From positions 1 to 64,000 of the forward strand of contig URKJ01000020.1 of NCBI GenBank assembly GCA_900548385.1: a DNA stretch of 64,000 bases, in the 5' to 3' direction. Positions 27,559 to 35,643 of this stretch are shown piece by piece. The DNA comes from an uncultured bacterium (GTDB taxonomy: Bacteria > Verrucomicrobiota > Lentisphaeria > Victivallales > UBA1829). The notes below the pieces were generated by a model. The model did not search any database. It saw only the letters and a list, made by a program, of their open reading frames with translations, and had not been told where the DNA came from. Position 1 is the stretch's first letter. Each line of letters opens with the position of its first letter. Position numbers and translations under genes: made by a program.

Positions 27559-27575
27559 TTTCAACAGGTTTGAAA
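27559..27575. promoter_or_regulatory. Inverted repeat TTTCAA-N5-TTGAAA, candidate operator
   Basis: A symmetrical repeat with 6-bp arms (27559-27564 and 27570-27575) lying about 25-40 bases after the predicted start of the promoter for the third cassette. A plausible repressor site for this cassette, which has no adjacent regulator. Confidence 0.35.
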
Positions 27576-27605
27576 ATATATACTGTGGAACTGCTTCCGG
27601 AGTTA

Positions 27606-27634
27606 ATTATAGGCGAAATTGCAAAAAATGTCAA
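27606..27634 (-). promoter_or_regulatory. Perfect consensus sigma70 promoter for the third pseudopilin cassette
   Basis: Minus strand TTGACA (27634-27629), 17-bp spacer, TATAAT (27611-27606). Predicted start near 27599, leader of about 69 nt to the pseudopilin ATG. Confidence 0.85.
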
Positions 27635-27705
27635 TAGGTGTTTGAAAAAAAATTGAAAAAAAGAAGACTGTATAATACAAATTTAATACATTTGGCGGGA
27701 TTGTT

Positions 27706-28218
27706 TCAGATACGGTTGCGCAGGCGTTCCCGTGCGTCGGAGTAGAGCTCCAGAGAGAGCAGGGAAGCAAGCCAGTCAAACAGGAGGATGACCAGCGGAA
27801 ACAGCAGAGCAGAGAACAGCGAGGCGATAATGGCGTCGGCAGCCGCGTCGATCAGAGAGCTCAGCGAGAATCCCGCCTGAATTACCGCAGGAGGAAACTG
27901 CGAAAGAACCGGAAGGACCGCTCCCGGAATGACCAGCAGACTCAGGGAATCGGAGTCCGGACGCCGCAGCCAGAACCGGCCGAAAAAAACGACCGGAAGC
28001 AGAAACACCGCGCTCCACGGGTTTGTGTAACCGAAGCAGAAATCCAGAACCATTCCGCCCGCAAGAGCGGCGGCGCATCCCGGCCCCGTTCCGAACACAT
28101 AACTTACATAGAAGACGAACGGGGCGAACAACATCAGGCGCAATCCCATGCTTTCCATCAGCAGTTCTGCAAGGATCAGCAGAAACGAGACCAGAAAGAT
28201 GTAAGGGAAACGGGTCAT
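27706..28218 (-). CDS. mreD: Rod shape-determining protein MreD
   Basis: A 170-residue integral membrane protein. I start it at ATG 28218, which overlaps the mreC stop codon as ATGA; a longer in-frame reading would overlap mreC extensively. Several hydrophobic helices are visible (FPYIFLVSFLLILAELLM; LMLFAPFVFYVSYVF; AVFLLPVVFFG; FPLVILLFDWLASLL), consistent with MreD. With MreC it belongs to the elongasome that guides lateral cell-wall synthesis. MreD is weakly conserved in sequence; position after mreC supports the call. Confidence 0.8.
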   Translation of the reverse strand: MTRFPYIFLVSFLLILAELLMESMGLRLMLFAPFVFYVSYVFGTGPGCAAALAGGMVLDFCFGYTNPWSAVFLLPVVFFGRFWLRRPDSDSLSLLVIPGAVLPVLSQFPPAVIQAGFSLSSLIDAAADAIIASLFSALLFPLVILLFDWLASLLSLELYSDARERLRNRI

Positions 28219-29084
28219 TTCCCGCTCCGTTTTGTATAGACGGCTACATATTTCACCGTATCGAGTTTCAGGAACGGTTTTACTTCCACTTCGGCAAACA
28301 TCTGATTGCGGATTGTGGCGATATTGCCGTTGGCTGATTTCACGACCCGGCCGATCGGCAGTCCGTGCGGAGTGTGCGAGGAGATTCCTGAGGTTGCCAC
28401 CAGTTCTCCCTCGGCATAGGTGCCGTCCGCCGGGAGGTATTTCACTTCCGGAACCCGTGTGTATGGATCGAATTCCAACCCCCCGACGTGGCGTGAGGAC
28501 GCCAGAATAACGCTGAAGCGGCATTCGTCGGAAAACAGCGTGACCACTGTGGCGGTGTGTTTGGAAACGTCCTTGATCCGTCCGGCTGCGGCGAGTCTTC
28601 CGTATTCATCCGCCGCTACGACGAGATCGCCGGGAGAAATGCCGTCGCTGCTGCCGCGGTTGACGACAAATGTTTCCCGCCAGGTCGGTACGGCGCGGGT
28701 GAGTACTTCGGCAAAAACCGGTTGATAGTTCGGTTTTTGCGGCAGTTTGAGAAGGGCTCGCAGGTCGGCATTTTCCCGTTCGAGCATTTTCAGTGTGCTG
28801 TTTTCGGCGGTCAGGCGCGCGTTATCCCGCGTTGTAGCGGCGAGCTGGCGTGCCAGTTTGAGTTTCGAGTTCAGCATCAGGGCTGCCGCGGCAGTTTTGT
28901 CTTCCGTCTGTACGACGCTGTTCAGAAACGGGCTCATGAAGTCGCGGGAAAGTCCGGAGAAAAAGCGGCGGAACGAGCGGTAGCCGGCAAACAGAATGAT
29001 CAGAACCGCCAGTACGCAGCCGATGATGTAAAGGCCATGGAGATGTTTTTGCCGTTTCCGGCCGGCGGAAAGTTCGTCGGGCAT
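28215..29084 (-). CDS. mreC: Rod shape-determining protein MreC
   Basis: A 289-residue protein with a cytoplasmic N-terminus, one membrane helix (YIIGCVLAVLIILFAGY, about 19-35), a coiled coil (about 70-115, ending ERENADLRALLKLP) and a beta-rich periplasmic domain with typical segments VVNRGSSDGISPGD, GRLAAAGRI and LVATSGISSHTPHGLPIGRV. It links MreB filaments to wall synthases. It lies 2 bp after the upstream secreted protein and overlaps mreD. mreB is not next to it here. Confidence 0.92.
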   Translation of the reverse strand: MPDELSAGRKRQKHLHGLYIIGCVLAVLIILFAGYRSFRRFFSGLSRDFMSPFLNSVVQTEDKTAAAALMLNSKLKLARQLAATTRDNARLTAENSTLKMLERENADLRALLKLPQKPNYQPVFAEVLTRAVPTWRETFVVNRGSSDGISPGDLVVAADEYGRLAAAGRIKDVSKHTATVVTLFSDECRFSVILASSRHVGGLEFDPYTRVPEVKYLPADGTYAEGELVATSGISSHTPHGLPIGRVVKSANGNIATIRNQMFAEVEVKPFLKLDTVKYVAVYTKRSGK

Positions 29085-29086
29085 GG

Positions 29087-30388
29087 TCAGTTTGCCTCTT
29101 TGGTGATGCGGTCGAGGGTTTCAGCCGCCGGATCGGTGACCGGGGCCATGGAACTGTTTTTCTGAAAGCTCAGGGTATGACGCTCTCCGAACGGGACATG
29201 GCGGAGCTCGGCTTCCCGGAGCAGCTGTTCCGTCAGCGCCTGCTGTTCCAGAGCTTGAAGAAACCGCTGCTCGGCTGCCGCGATCCGCCCGGCGGTTTCC
29301 GCAGAGCCGCCCGTGTTGCGGAACCGTGAAATTTCATCGACCAGGAGGGAGAACGACGGGGAGACTTGCGGAGCGGAGGTGTAGACCAGCTCCGTCAGGC
29401 GGATGATGGATTCGGAGAGCGCCAGCTGAAGATCCAGACTCAATGGTCCGCGCACACTTTCCGCCAGCTGCCGGATGGTAACCGTTTTTCCGTCCGCGCC
29501 CGGCAGAACGAGGGCTTGCCGGTACGAGGTTTCGAGGTAATTAAGCGACATCGGCAGAAAACGGCTCAGCAGCAGTTTTTCCGTTTCCCGGCGGAACCAT
29601 TTATCCGGATCGAATGAATTGTCTGTCTGTACGAAACGTCCGAACCGTTTGGTGCCGTAAGCGGCAATGTGAGGCAGCAGATATTTTTGGAACAGAGCGA
29701 ACTGATCCGCGGACGGATCCTGCACAAGAGCGAGAAGATATTGTTCGAGAAGTCCTTTTTTCACTGCGCCGGAGCGGGAGCAGAGATCGAACAGCAGCTG
29801 TGCCCACTCCTCGTAAACCATACGCGCGAATCCGTCGGCGGGCGCGGGCGCGACGGAAATAATGTCGCGGAGTTCAGGAAAAACGCCATGGGAAGCGAAT
29901 GCGTAAGCGGCGGGGAAACGCCCGAACCGGGAACTGCGGAGCTTCCAGTTTTCCGCGACGGCTTTTCTGGCGATGGCGGCGAAGATCCAGGAAGCGGGGA
30001 GTGCCGTCTCTTTTTCCGGAGCGATTCCGAGACGCGCCAGACTGCTCCAGCGGACAAAACGGTCCAGTTTGACGGGATCATCCGACCATGCGTCGAACCG
30101 TTCGGGGAGCGTGATTTCGCGTCGTGACCATGCTTTCCGGACGAGTCCGAATTCCCCTTTGCCATCGGGCGGGGGAACAAGAAACGAACAGAAAATTTCG
30201 GGTTCGAGTCCGGCTGTGGAGCGCGGAAAAGTTGTCCGGGCGAAGTGACGGAACCGCAGTGCGAGCGTCTGTGAGTAATAGGAATCGCCGGGCATACCCA
30301 CATCGTCGCCGCCGATGAAGCGGAACGTGGCGTCCCGGGCAAACATTGCGGGCATCGCCGCAAAGAGAATGAAAATCAATTTCCGCAT
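29087..30388 (-). CDS. Secreted protein of unknown function in the mreCD operon
   Basis: A 433-residue protein with a signal peptide (MRKLIFILFAAMPAMFA) and no family I recognise. It is mainly helical, with a long helical stretch near the end (IAAAEQRFLQALEQQALTEQLLREAELRH). Near the N-terminus FRFIGGDDVGMPGDSYYSQTLALRFRHFA suggests a folded domain. It has its own promoter candidate and ends 2 bp before mreC, so it is translated with the shape genes. A periplasmic role in morphogenesis or wall synthesis is inferred from linkage only. Confidence 0.75.
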   Translation of the reverse strand: MRKLIFILFAAMPAMFARDATFRFIGGDDVGMPGDSYYSQTLALRFRHFARTTFPRSTAGLEPEIFCSFLVPPPDGKGEFGLVRKAWSRREITLPERFDAWSDDPVKLDRFVRWSSLARLGIAPEKETALPASWIFAAIARKAVAENWKLRSSRFGRFPAAYAFASHGVFPELRDIISVAPAPADGFARMVYEEWAQLLFDLCSRSGAVKKGLLEQYLLALVQDPSADQFALFQKYLLPHIAAYGTKRFGRFVQTDNSFDPDKWFRRETEKLLLSRFLPMSLNYLETSYRQALVLPGADGKTVTIRQLAESVRGPLSLDLQLALSESIIRLTELVYTSAPQVSPSFSLLVDEISRFRNTGGSAETAGRIAAAEQRFLQALEQQALTEQLLREAELRHVPFGERHTLSFQKNSSMAPVTDPAAETLDRITKEAN

Positions 30389-30410
30389 TCTGTTCCTTTC
30401 AAATCATTGC

Positions 30411-30439
30411 AATTTACTATCGGAACAGGGATTTTTCAA
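30411..30439 (-). promoter_or_regulatory. Candidate promoter for the mreCD operon
   Basis: Minus strand TTGAAA (30439-30434), 17-bp spacer and TAAATT (30416-30411), just upstream of the secreted protein gene. Confidence 0.5.
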
Positions 30440-30514
30440 ATCCGTTTTCAGCAATTCTCCGCCTCTCCGCCGGTAAATTTTTCTACGGGACGGCTTGTCG
30501 CCGCCGTCTTGCGC

Positions 30515-31378
30515 TTATACGCGGGAACGGCGGCGGAAGAGGAGGCTGATACAGAAGATCACACAGGAGCAGAGAACGATCGTCGCCCCCGCCGCAGTCC
30601 GCATCCATTCCTGAGCGGAAAGGAGGAGTCCGGCGACAGCCGAAAACAGGCTGATGATCACCGAATACCAGAGCATTCTGCCGTAAGAGCCGGCCAGATT
30701 CCGCGCGGCGGCGGCAGGTGTGATCAGCATTGCCGTTACCAGCAGGACACCGACCGCTTTCACTGAAAGGATCACCACCAGCGAGAGCAGGACAGCAAAC
30801 AGATACTGGTACAGTGCGATACGGATCCGGTGCGCTTTTGCCAGTTGGAGATTCAAGCCGATACAGATCAGTTTGTTGAACGAAAACAACTGGAATCCCA
30901 GAAACACGGTCAGCAGCAGAAACATTGCGGCGATCTCCCGGTCGCTGATCGTCAGGATGTCGCCGTAGAGGAACATCTGCATATCGCGTGCCGCCTGGGG
31001 ATAACGGCTTACCACGGCAAGCCCCGCGGCGACGACAGCGGAGAAAAACACGCCGATGATCGTATCGGTCGACAGCCCGCTCCGCTGTTTGACCGACATG
31101 ATACCGAGACCGACAATCACCGCGAGCAGCGGCATCGTCAGGTTCGGGCTGACGGCGAGAAGCAGGCCGAACGCCACCCCGGCGAATGCGGAGTGCCCGA
31201 TCGCGTCGGAGAAGAACGCCATGCGGAAGTTCACTACCTGAGTGCCGGCGATCGCCGCCATCGGGGCGATCAGCAGGAGCCCCAGCATGGCGGTCTGCAT
31301 AAACCGCATCTGCATACACTCAAACGGCAGAAGCCTGCCGATCCATTCGCAGAAGAATGTTACAATATCGAGTTCCAT
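30515..31378 (-). CDS. znuB: Zinc/manganese ABC transporter permease (ZnuB-like)
   Basis: A 287-residue inner-membrane permease of the ABC-3 family, with about eight to nine hydrophobic helices. Family features include NFRMAFFSDAIGHSAFAGVAFGLLL and VKAVGVLLVTAMLITPAAAARN. Start ATG 31378 is favoured by a ribosome site in the end of the ATPase gene, with only 2 bp between genes. It forms the channel for metal import with the neighbouring ATPase and binding protein. Zinc is more likely than manganese from the His-rich binding protein. Confidence 0.88.
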   Translation of the reverse strand: MELDIVTFFCEWIGRLLPFECMQMRFMQTAMLGLLLIAPMAAIAGTQVVNFRMAFFSDAIGHSAFAGVAFGLLLAVSPNLTMPLLAVIVGLGIMSVKQRSGLSTDTIIGVFFSAVVAAGLAVVSRYPQAARDMQMFLYGDILTISDREIAAMFLLLTVFLGFQLFSFNKLICIGLNLQLAKAHRIRIALYQYLFAVLLSLVVILSVKAVGVLLVTAMLITPAAAARNLAGSYGRMLWYSVIISLFSAVAGLLLSAQEWMRTAAGATIVLCSCVIFCISLLFRRRSRV

Positions 31379-31380
31379 AA

Positions 31381-32175
31381 TCAGGTTTTTCCTTTGCAGC
31401 ACGGGGCGGTGCATTCCGTTGCCGGGATTGTTCCCGGAGCGGGGATTCCCTTATGCGGACCGAATGTTTCCGCCAGTACTTCCGGGGTCAGGATCGTTTT
31501 CGGATCGCCCTCGGCAACGATCCGTTTATTGAGGCAGATCACATGCGTTGCATGGGCGAGGACCGTGGAAAGATCGTGCGTGATCATCAGCTGGGTGAAA
31601 TTGCGCTCCCTGCGGAAACGGTCGAGCAGTTCGCAGCAGACCTCTCCGCCCTTGAAGTCGATGCCGGACGCCGGTTCGTCAAGGATCAGAAGTTCCGGGT
31701 TCTGGGAGAGCGCCGCGGAGAGCATGACCCGCTGGAGTTCTCCGCCCGACAGCGCACCGAGCGGGCGGGTCGAAAGATGGGCGCACGCTGTTTTTTCCAG
31801 AAGCTCCGTCAGTTCCGTCCGCAGAGCCTTGGGAATGCCGAAACAGAGCGGGCGTTTCTGGTGAAATGCCGCCATGAATTCGAGAACCGTCAGCGGCATC
31901 CCCCGGTCGAAAGAGAGCGATTGCGGAACGTAGCCGAAACGCGGGCGTTCCGAATCATAGCCGTGAAAACGGATCGTTCCCTGATACGGAATTTCATCAA
32001 GAAGAGTCAGAACGAGAGTCGTTTTTCCCGCACCGTTCGGGCCGACAATCGCCGTGCACCCGCCGCGCGGGATGGAAGCGTTGATGTCGGACAGGATCGG
32101 CACTCCGTCGCTTTCAACGGAAACATGTTCAAAGCTGACGGAATGGGCACAATGCGGGCAGAACTGATGACTCAT
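31381..32175 (-). CDS. znuC: Zinc/manganese ABC transporter ATPase (ZnuC-like) with N-terminal Cys/His motif
   Basis: A 264-residue ATPase. Walker A VGPNGAGKTT, signature LSGGELQRV and Walker B LLILDEPASGID are intact. Unusually, the protein begins MSHQFCPHCAHSV, a Cys/His cluster (H3, C6, H8, C9, H11) absent from typical ZnuC, which could bind metal. It overlaps the binding-protein gene by 4 bp and is followed 2 bp later by the permease. It energises metal uptake across the inner membrane. Confidence 0.9.
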   Translation of the reverse strand: MSHQFCPHCAHSVSFEHVSVESDGVPILSDINASIPRGGCTAIVGPNGAGKTTLVLTLLDEIPYQGTIRFHGYDSERPRFGYVPQSLSFDRGMPLTVLEFMAAFHQKRPLCFGIPKALRTELTELLEKTACAHLSTRPLGALSGGELQRVMLSAALSQNPELLILDEPASGIDFKGGEVCCELLDRFRRERNFTQLMITHDLSTVLAHATHVICLNKRIVAEGDPKTILTPEVLAETFGPHKGIPAPGTIPATECTAPCCKGKT

Positions 32176-33101
32176 TTTCCGTAAAATGCCTTCAAAAGAT
32201 TCAGGTTGTCGCGGAAGACCGATAGGAACTTTGCCGGATCCGCCGACCGGTCTGCCGGGTAAACGGAGAGAACGACGACCGGGATTCCGGTTTCACGGGA
32301 GATCAGATCCGTCACTTTTGACGGATACCCTTTTTCCGCGAGAATGACGGCGACTTTCTGCTGTTTCAGAAGAGCGATCATTCCCCGGAGCTGAGCGGCG
32401 GACGGTTCACTGCCGGTGTGCGATTGCAGATATTCCGTGACGTGCAGTCCGGTAATGGAAGCGATATAGTCGAAAATTCCGTGCTGGACCGCAATGTTGC
32501 GCCGTCCGGCGGGAATGCTCCTGCCGAATGCGCGGTATTCCTGATCCAGTTTGAGCAGCTCCGCGGAATAACGGGCGGCGTTCTGCTGAAATACGGCGGC
32601 GTTCGCGGGATATTTGCGGGAAAGTTCCGCTGCGATCCGGTTTACGACTTCCGCCGCGGTTCCCGGAGCGGAGAACAGATGTTCATTCCATGCGCTTCCG
32701 TGCGTGTGATGGTGATCGTGGGACGGGTCGGTACAGGCTTCTGTCCGGTGCTCTCTGGAGTGCAGGACGCCTTTTGCGCCTTTCGAGGAGTCGAGCAGCA
32801 GCGCTTTGCGGTTGACGCGGGGAATGGCTCCGTTGAGAAAATCTTCCATGCCGAGACCATTGACGACAATCACGTCGGCTTTTGCCAGTTTGCGCATATC
32901 CTGCGGAGTGAGTGCGTAATCGTGCGGACAGCCGATCGTGGAAGAGAGCATCCGGGTGACTTTGAAGCCGGGTACATTCTGCACAACGGCGTTTGTCAAT
33001 GCGGTGACAGGAAGAGTAGTGCAGAGAATGTCTGTTTCCGCAGCGAGCGAAAATGTCAGGCCGGTCAACAGGGCGGCAAGAGATCGGGCGGGAGCTCTCA
33101 T
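32172..33101 (-). CDS. znuA: Periplasmic metal-binding protein (ZnuA-like)
   Basis: A 309-residue exported protein with a signal peptide ending near residue 21. The three expected metal-binding histidines fit H60 (GCPHDY), H141 (WNEHLF) and H207 (VQHGIFDY), with an acidic ligand in the LAEKGYP segment. A His-rich loop DPSHDHHHTHG lies at about 125-135, typical of zinc-specific members. It captures the metal in the periplasm and delivers it to the ZnuB/ZnuC pair encoded downstream. It starts 13 bp after a lipoprotein gene, probably in one operon. Confidence 0.92.
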   Translation of the reverse strand: MRAPARSLAALLTGLTFSLAAETDILCTTLPVTALTNAVVQNVPGFKVTRMLSSTIGCPHDYALTPQDMRKLAKADVIVVNGLGMEDFLNGAIPRVNRKALLLDSSKGAKGVLHSREHRTEACTDPSHDHHHTHGSAWNEHLFSAPGTAAEVVNRIAAELSRKYPANAAVFQQNAARYSAELLKLDQEYRAFGRSIPAGRRNIAVQHGIFDYIASITGLHVTEYLQSHTGSEPSAAQLRGMIALLKQQKVAVILAEKGYPSKVTDLISRETGIPVVVLSVYPADRSADPAKFLSVFRDNLNLLKAFYGK

Positions 33102-33114
33102 ATCATCCCTCCTT

Positions 33115-33621
33115 TCACATCAGGATCGCAAAGATTTTCCACTGTCCGTTGACATTGCCGAGCATCAGACGGACAAGCATTTCCGGGACAGGATGTTTGG
33201 CAGGGTCCTGACCGTTGCGTTTCAATTCCGCTTCAAACGCTTTGGTGCGGGCGAACTGCGCTTTCCACAGGACGACTTTGAAGATTCCCTGATTCAGAAT
33301 GCCCAGATATTCCAGTTTTTCGAGTTTTCCGTTGCGTTCCTGAAACGACTTCGCCATCGGTGCGAATTTGGCGGCGTTCATCGTCTTGCTGTATTCATCG
33401 GCGTAATTCCTGATGAACAGCTGATAATCCCCTTTTTCCAGTCCGGCGATGACTCCGGTCACATAATCCGTGGCGATCGGACGCAGTTCCTGATCTGTGA
33501 CCGTGACCGCCTGCAGTGTGCTCTGGGCGTTGTCCTTGACCGGTTCGTGCCGGGTGGCGGTACATGCGGACAGCGCGAGGATCGCTCCGGCCGCGACGGC
33601 AGTAAAGAGAGGTTTCATCAT
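33115..33621 (-). CDS. Lipoprotein upstream of the metal transporter
   Basis: A 168-residue lipoprotein. Start at ATG 33621 after AGGAGA; the lipobox LALSAC places the lipidated Cys at residue 20. The mature part (TVTDQELRPIATDYVTGVIAGLEKGDYQLFIRNYADEY...FKVVLWKAQF...QWKIFAILM) has the look of a small NTF2-like or DUF3887-type fold, but I do not assign a family firmly. It is probably the first gene of the metal-transporter transcript. Whether it has a metal-related role is unknown. Confidence 0.75.
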   Translation of the reverse strand: MMKPLFTAVAAGAILALSACTATRHEPVKDNAQSTLQAVTVTDQELRPIATDYVTGVIAGLEKGDYQLFIRNYADEYSKTMNAAKFAPMAKSFQERNGKLEKLEYLGILNQGIFKVVLWKAQFARTKAFEAELKRNGQDPAKHPVPEMLVRLMLGNVNGQWKIFAILM

Positions 33622-33647
33622 AGCAGTTCTCCTGTTATTTTCAACAT

Positions 33648-33675
33648 AATATACATCTCTTCTTTTCCAATACAA
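33648..33675 (-). promoter_or_regulatory. Candidate promoter of the lipoprotein-znuACB operon
   Basis: Minus strand TTGTAT (33675-33670), 16-bp spacer and TATATT (33653-33648). An imperfect AT-rich dyad (GTTAT-N7-ATAAT, 33634-33650) touches the -10 and could be a Zur/Fur-type site; the match is weak. Confidence 0.45.
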
Positions 33676-33758
33676 AGAAAAAGAGTCAGGAAAGCGTTAA
33701 AAAATGGGGAAACAGGTTTGCCGGGGAGGGTTTTCCGGTAAAAATAATGAAATCGCTC

Positions 33759-33787
33759 TTGACTTTTGCATCGGGGATGAATACTGT
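33759..33787 (+). promoter_or_regulatory. Candidate promoter for the envelope-protein genes
   Basis: TTGACT (33759-33764), 17-bp spacer and TACTGT (33782-33787), 27 bp before ATG 33814. The -35 is good and the -10 weak. It is divergent from the metal-transport promoter. Confidence 0.45.
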
Positions 33788-33813
33788 AATAGAAAACAGG
33801 AAAGGGGGAATTT

Positions 33814-34380
33814 ATGAAAAATCTCATATTGACGGCGGGAATTCTTTTTGCGGTATGCACTCTGTCCGGCGTGGAAATCGCGAATCCGAAACAGGCGGGC
33901 GCGTGGAATCTGCGTTTTCCGGGGAAACGGCATCAGACGTTCCGGGTCGAACAGTATTCGCAGAAAGAGGGGGCTGCCGCGGAGATCAAGGCGGAGCCGC
34001 ATATTTTCAAATATTCGGAACTGCAGCTGGAACAGCCGGTTGTGATCGCGGAACGCCCGGAGGATTTCCAGGGGGAACTTGTCTTGAAATTCCGTCCCGA
34101 TACGCCGGAAACGTTTGCGGCGGTGTCGGCGGAGTTTGTTGACCGGTCCGGCGAAGTGTTCCGGTTCCGGAAGGCTTTGCGTCCGCGTCCGGGGGCAATG
34201 GAAACCGTACGGATCCCGGCGGGAGACCGTGTGCGTCCGTTCCGGGTCCTTGGTGGAAACCTGAACCGGGAAATCGACTATCCGGTTTCTTTCAAAGGGC
34301 TCCGTTTTGACTATAATCCGAGTGAAAAACCGATCCGCCTTACGGTGGAAGACGTTCAATGGAAAGCGGAAAAACAATGA
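33814..34380 (+). CDS. Secreted protein of unknown function
   Basis: A 188-residue protein with signal peptide MKNLILTAGILFAVCTLSGVE. The mature part is beta-rich (ELVLKFRPDTPETFAAVSAEFVDRSGEVFRF; PVSFKGLRFDYNPSEKPIRLTVEDVQW), like a carbohydrate-binding or immunoglobulin-like sandwich similar in texture to the N-terminal region of the large protein at 35-4087. A strong ribosome site (AAAGGGGGAA) precedes it. Its stop overlaps the start of the next lipoprotein gene. No function can be named. Confidence 0.75.
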   Translation: MKNLILTAGILFAVCTLSGVEIANPKQAGAWNLRFPGKRHQTFRVEQYSQKEGAAAEIKAEPHIFKYSELQLEQPVVIAERPEDFQGELVLKFRPDTPETFAAVSAEFVDRSGEVFRFRKALRPRPGAMETVRIPAGDRVRPFRVLGGNLNREIDYPVSFKGLRFDYNPSEKPIRLTVEDVQWKAEKQ

Positions 34381-34808
34381 ACTGCAGATTGTTCGGCTTG
34401 CTGTTTGCTCTGGCTCTTCTGTCCGGCGGCTGTGCGTCCGTTCCGGAGGATCCGGAGATCCGGCGTGATGCCCTGCCGTTTATGCAGGGAAAGACTGAGG
34501 GATTTTTTGAAACGGTCGCTCCGGGTGCGGAAGGGAAGTTTTTTCTCCGTTCTTTCGGAACGGTCCGTCTCTGTTACTGGCAGCGTTCCGCAACGGAACG
34601 GGTCTGGATGCTCTGGACTACGGCAAGGCGGGAACGTGTTCCGCTGATGCTTGACGGATCCGTGTTTGCGGTATATGGAGCGGACGGAGGAAAGGCGACT
34701 CTGGAGATCGGAGGGGGCGGCCTTTCCTATGCCGAGTTGACGGGTGAACCGCTTTATGTCGTCGGTTCACCGGAATTGATGCTCGAAGTCCGTTTCCCGG
34801 AACGGTGA
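34377..34808 (+). CDS. Small lipoprotein of unknown function
   Basis: A 143-residue protein whose start (34377) overlaps the upstream stop as ATGA. The signal sequence ends in the lipobox LLSGGCAS, with the lipidated Cys at residue 19. The mature part is mainly beta (GKFFLRSFGTVRLCYW; VWMLWTTARRERVPLMLDGSVFAVYG; ATLEIGGGGLSYAELTG). I recognise no family. It is translated with its neighbours on both sides (4-bp overlap, 4-bp gap), so it may act with the secreted protein upstream. Confidence 0.75.
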   Translation: MNCRLFGLLFALALLSGGCASVPEDPEIRRDALPFMQGKTEGFFETVAPGAEGKFFLRSFGTVRLCYWQRSATERVWMLWTTARRERVPLMLDGSVFAVYGADGGKATLEIGGGGLSYAELTGEPLYVVGSPELMLEVRFPER

Positions 34809-34812
34809 TAAG

Positions 34813-35604
34813 ATGCGGGAAGTGCGCGAGCTTTGCGGAGATGGTTCCGGATTTGCCGCGGACTTCCGTCAGGAGGATCCCGGAGGGATAACCGTGAGCC
34901 TTTCGGAAATCCGGATGCCGGAAGCGGTGGCGGCATTGCTGCGGGCTCTTCGCAGCCGGACGGGATTTGTACGGGTCGTGGTGGAAACGGAGTGCGCGGG
35001 GATGGAGGAGCTGTTTCTGCAATGTGGTTTCCGGCAGATCCGTGCGGACCGTTGGTGCTTTCATCGTCCGGCAGTGGTTTCCTGCCGTTTGCTTGCGGAA
35101 ACGGAATTGAATGTCGAACTGTTCACCGCGTTTCACCGTTATCAGAATGTCACGCGGTGCTGGCGCAGGGAAAATGGCGCTGCTGTGCTGAAAAATATTG
35201 CGTTTACAGAGGAGTGGTCGCCGGAGGATTACAGCTTTCTTGTGAAATGTCTGCGGAATACGGTCGCAACAGGCGGAGCGGTCGCAGGGGCGTTTCAGAA
35301 CGGATCTCTGATCGGGTTTGCATCACTTGAAAATACCCGTCTCGGTTCCTGCGGGCAATATCTTCAGCTTTCCAGTCTGCATGTGTCGGCGGAGTTCCGG
35401 GGACGCGGGATCGGACGTATGCTGTTTTCCAGGATGGCTGAAGAAGGGCGGAACAGAAATGCGGAAAAACTGTATATCTCTTCTCATTCCGCAGAGGAGA
35501 CGCAGGCGTTTTACCGGAGCATCGGGTGCGTGGAAGCGGAAGAGATTCAGGAGGATCTGCTGGCGCATGAACCATGTGACTGTATGTTGGAATATGTGCT
35601 TTAA
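34813..35604 (+). CDS. GNAT-family N-acetyltransferase
   Basis: A 263-residue protein. The C-terminal half (about 150-263) is a GNAT domain with the acetyl-CoA-binding strand and loop LQLSSLHVSAEFRGRGIGRMLF and the later AEETQAFYRSIGCVEAEE. The N-terminal 140 residues look like a degenerate second GNAT repeat (VRVVVETECAGMEELFLQCGFRQIRADRW). It has no signal peptide, so it is cytoplasmic although it follows envelope genes. The substrate cannot be predicted. It is the last gene of this plus-strand set and ends at a strong hairpin. Confidence 0.82.
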   Translation: MREVRELCGDGSGFAADFRQEDPGGITVSLSEIRMPEAVAALLRALRSRTGFVRVVVETECAGMEELFLQCGFRQIRADRWCFHRPAVVSCRLLAETELNVELFTAFHRYQNVTRCWRRENGAAVLKNIAFTEEWSPEDYSFLVKCLRNTVATGGAVAGAFQNGSLIGFASLENTRLGSCGQYLQLSSLHVSAEFRGRGIGRMLFSRMAEEGRNRNAEKLYISSHSAEETQAFYRSIGCVEAEEIQEDLLAHEPCDCMLEYVL

Positions 35605-35632
35605 GCCGTCCGCTCCGGTTGAAACGGACGGC
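35605..35632. terminator. Hairpin between converging GNAT and hisF genes
   Basis: Perfect stem GCCGTCCG (35605-35612) / CGGACGGC (35625-35632) placed between two convergent stop codons. The T tract is poor on both sides, but position suggests a bidirectional terminator. Confidence 0.6.
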
Positions 35633-35643
35633 GGAGCAGCTGT

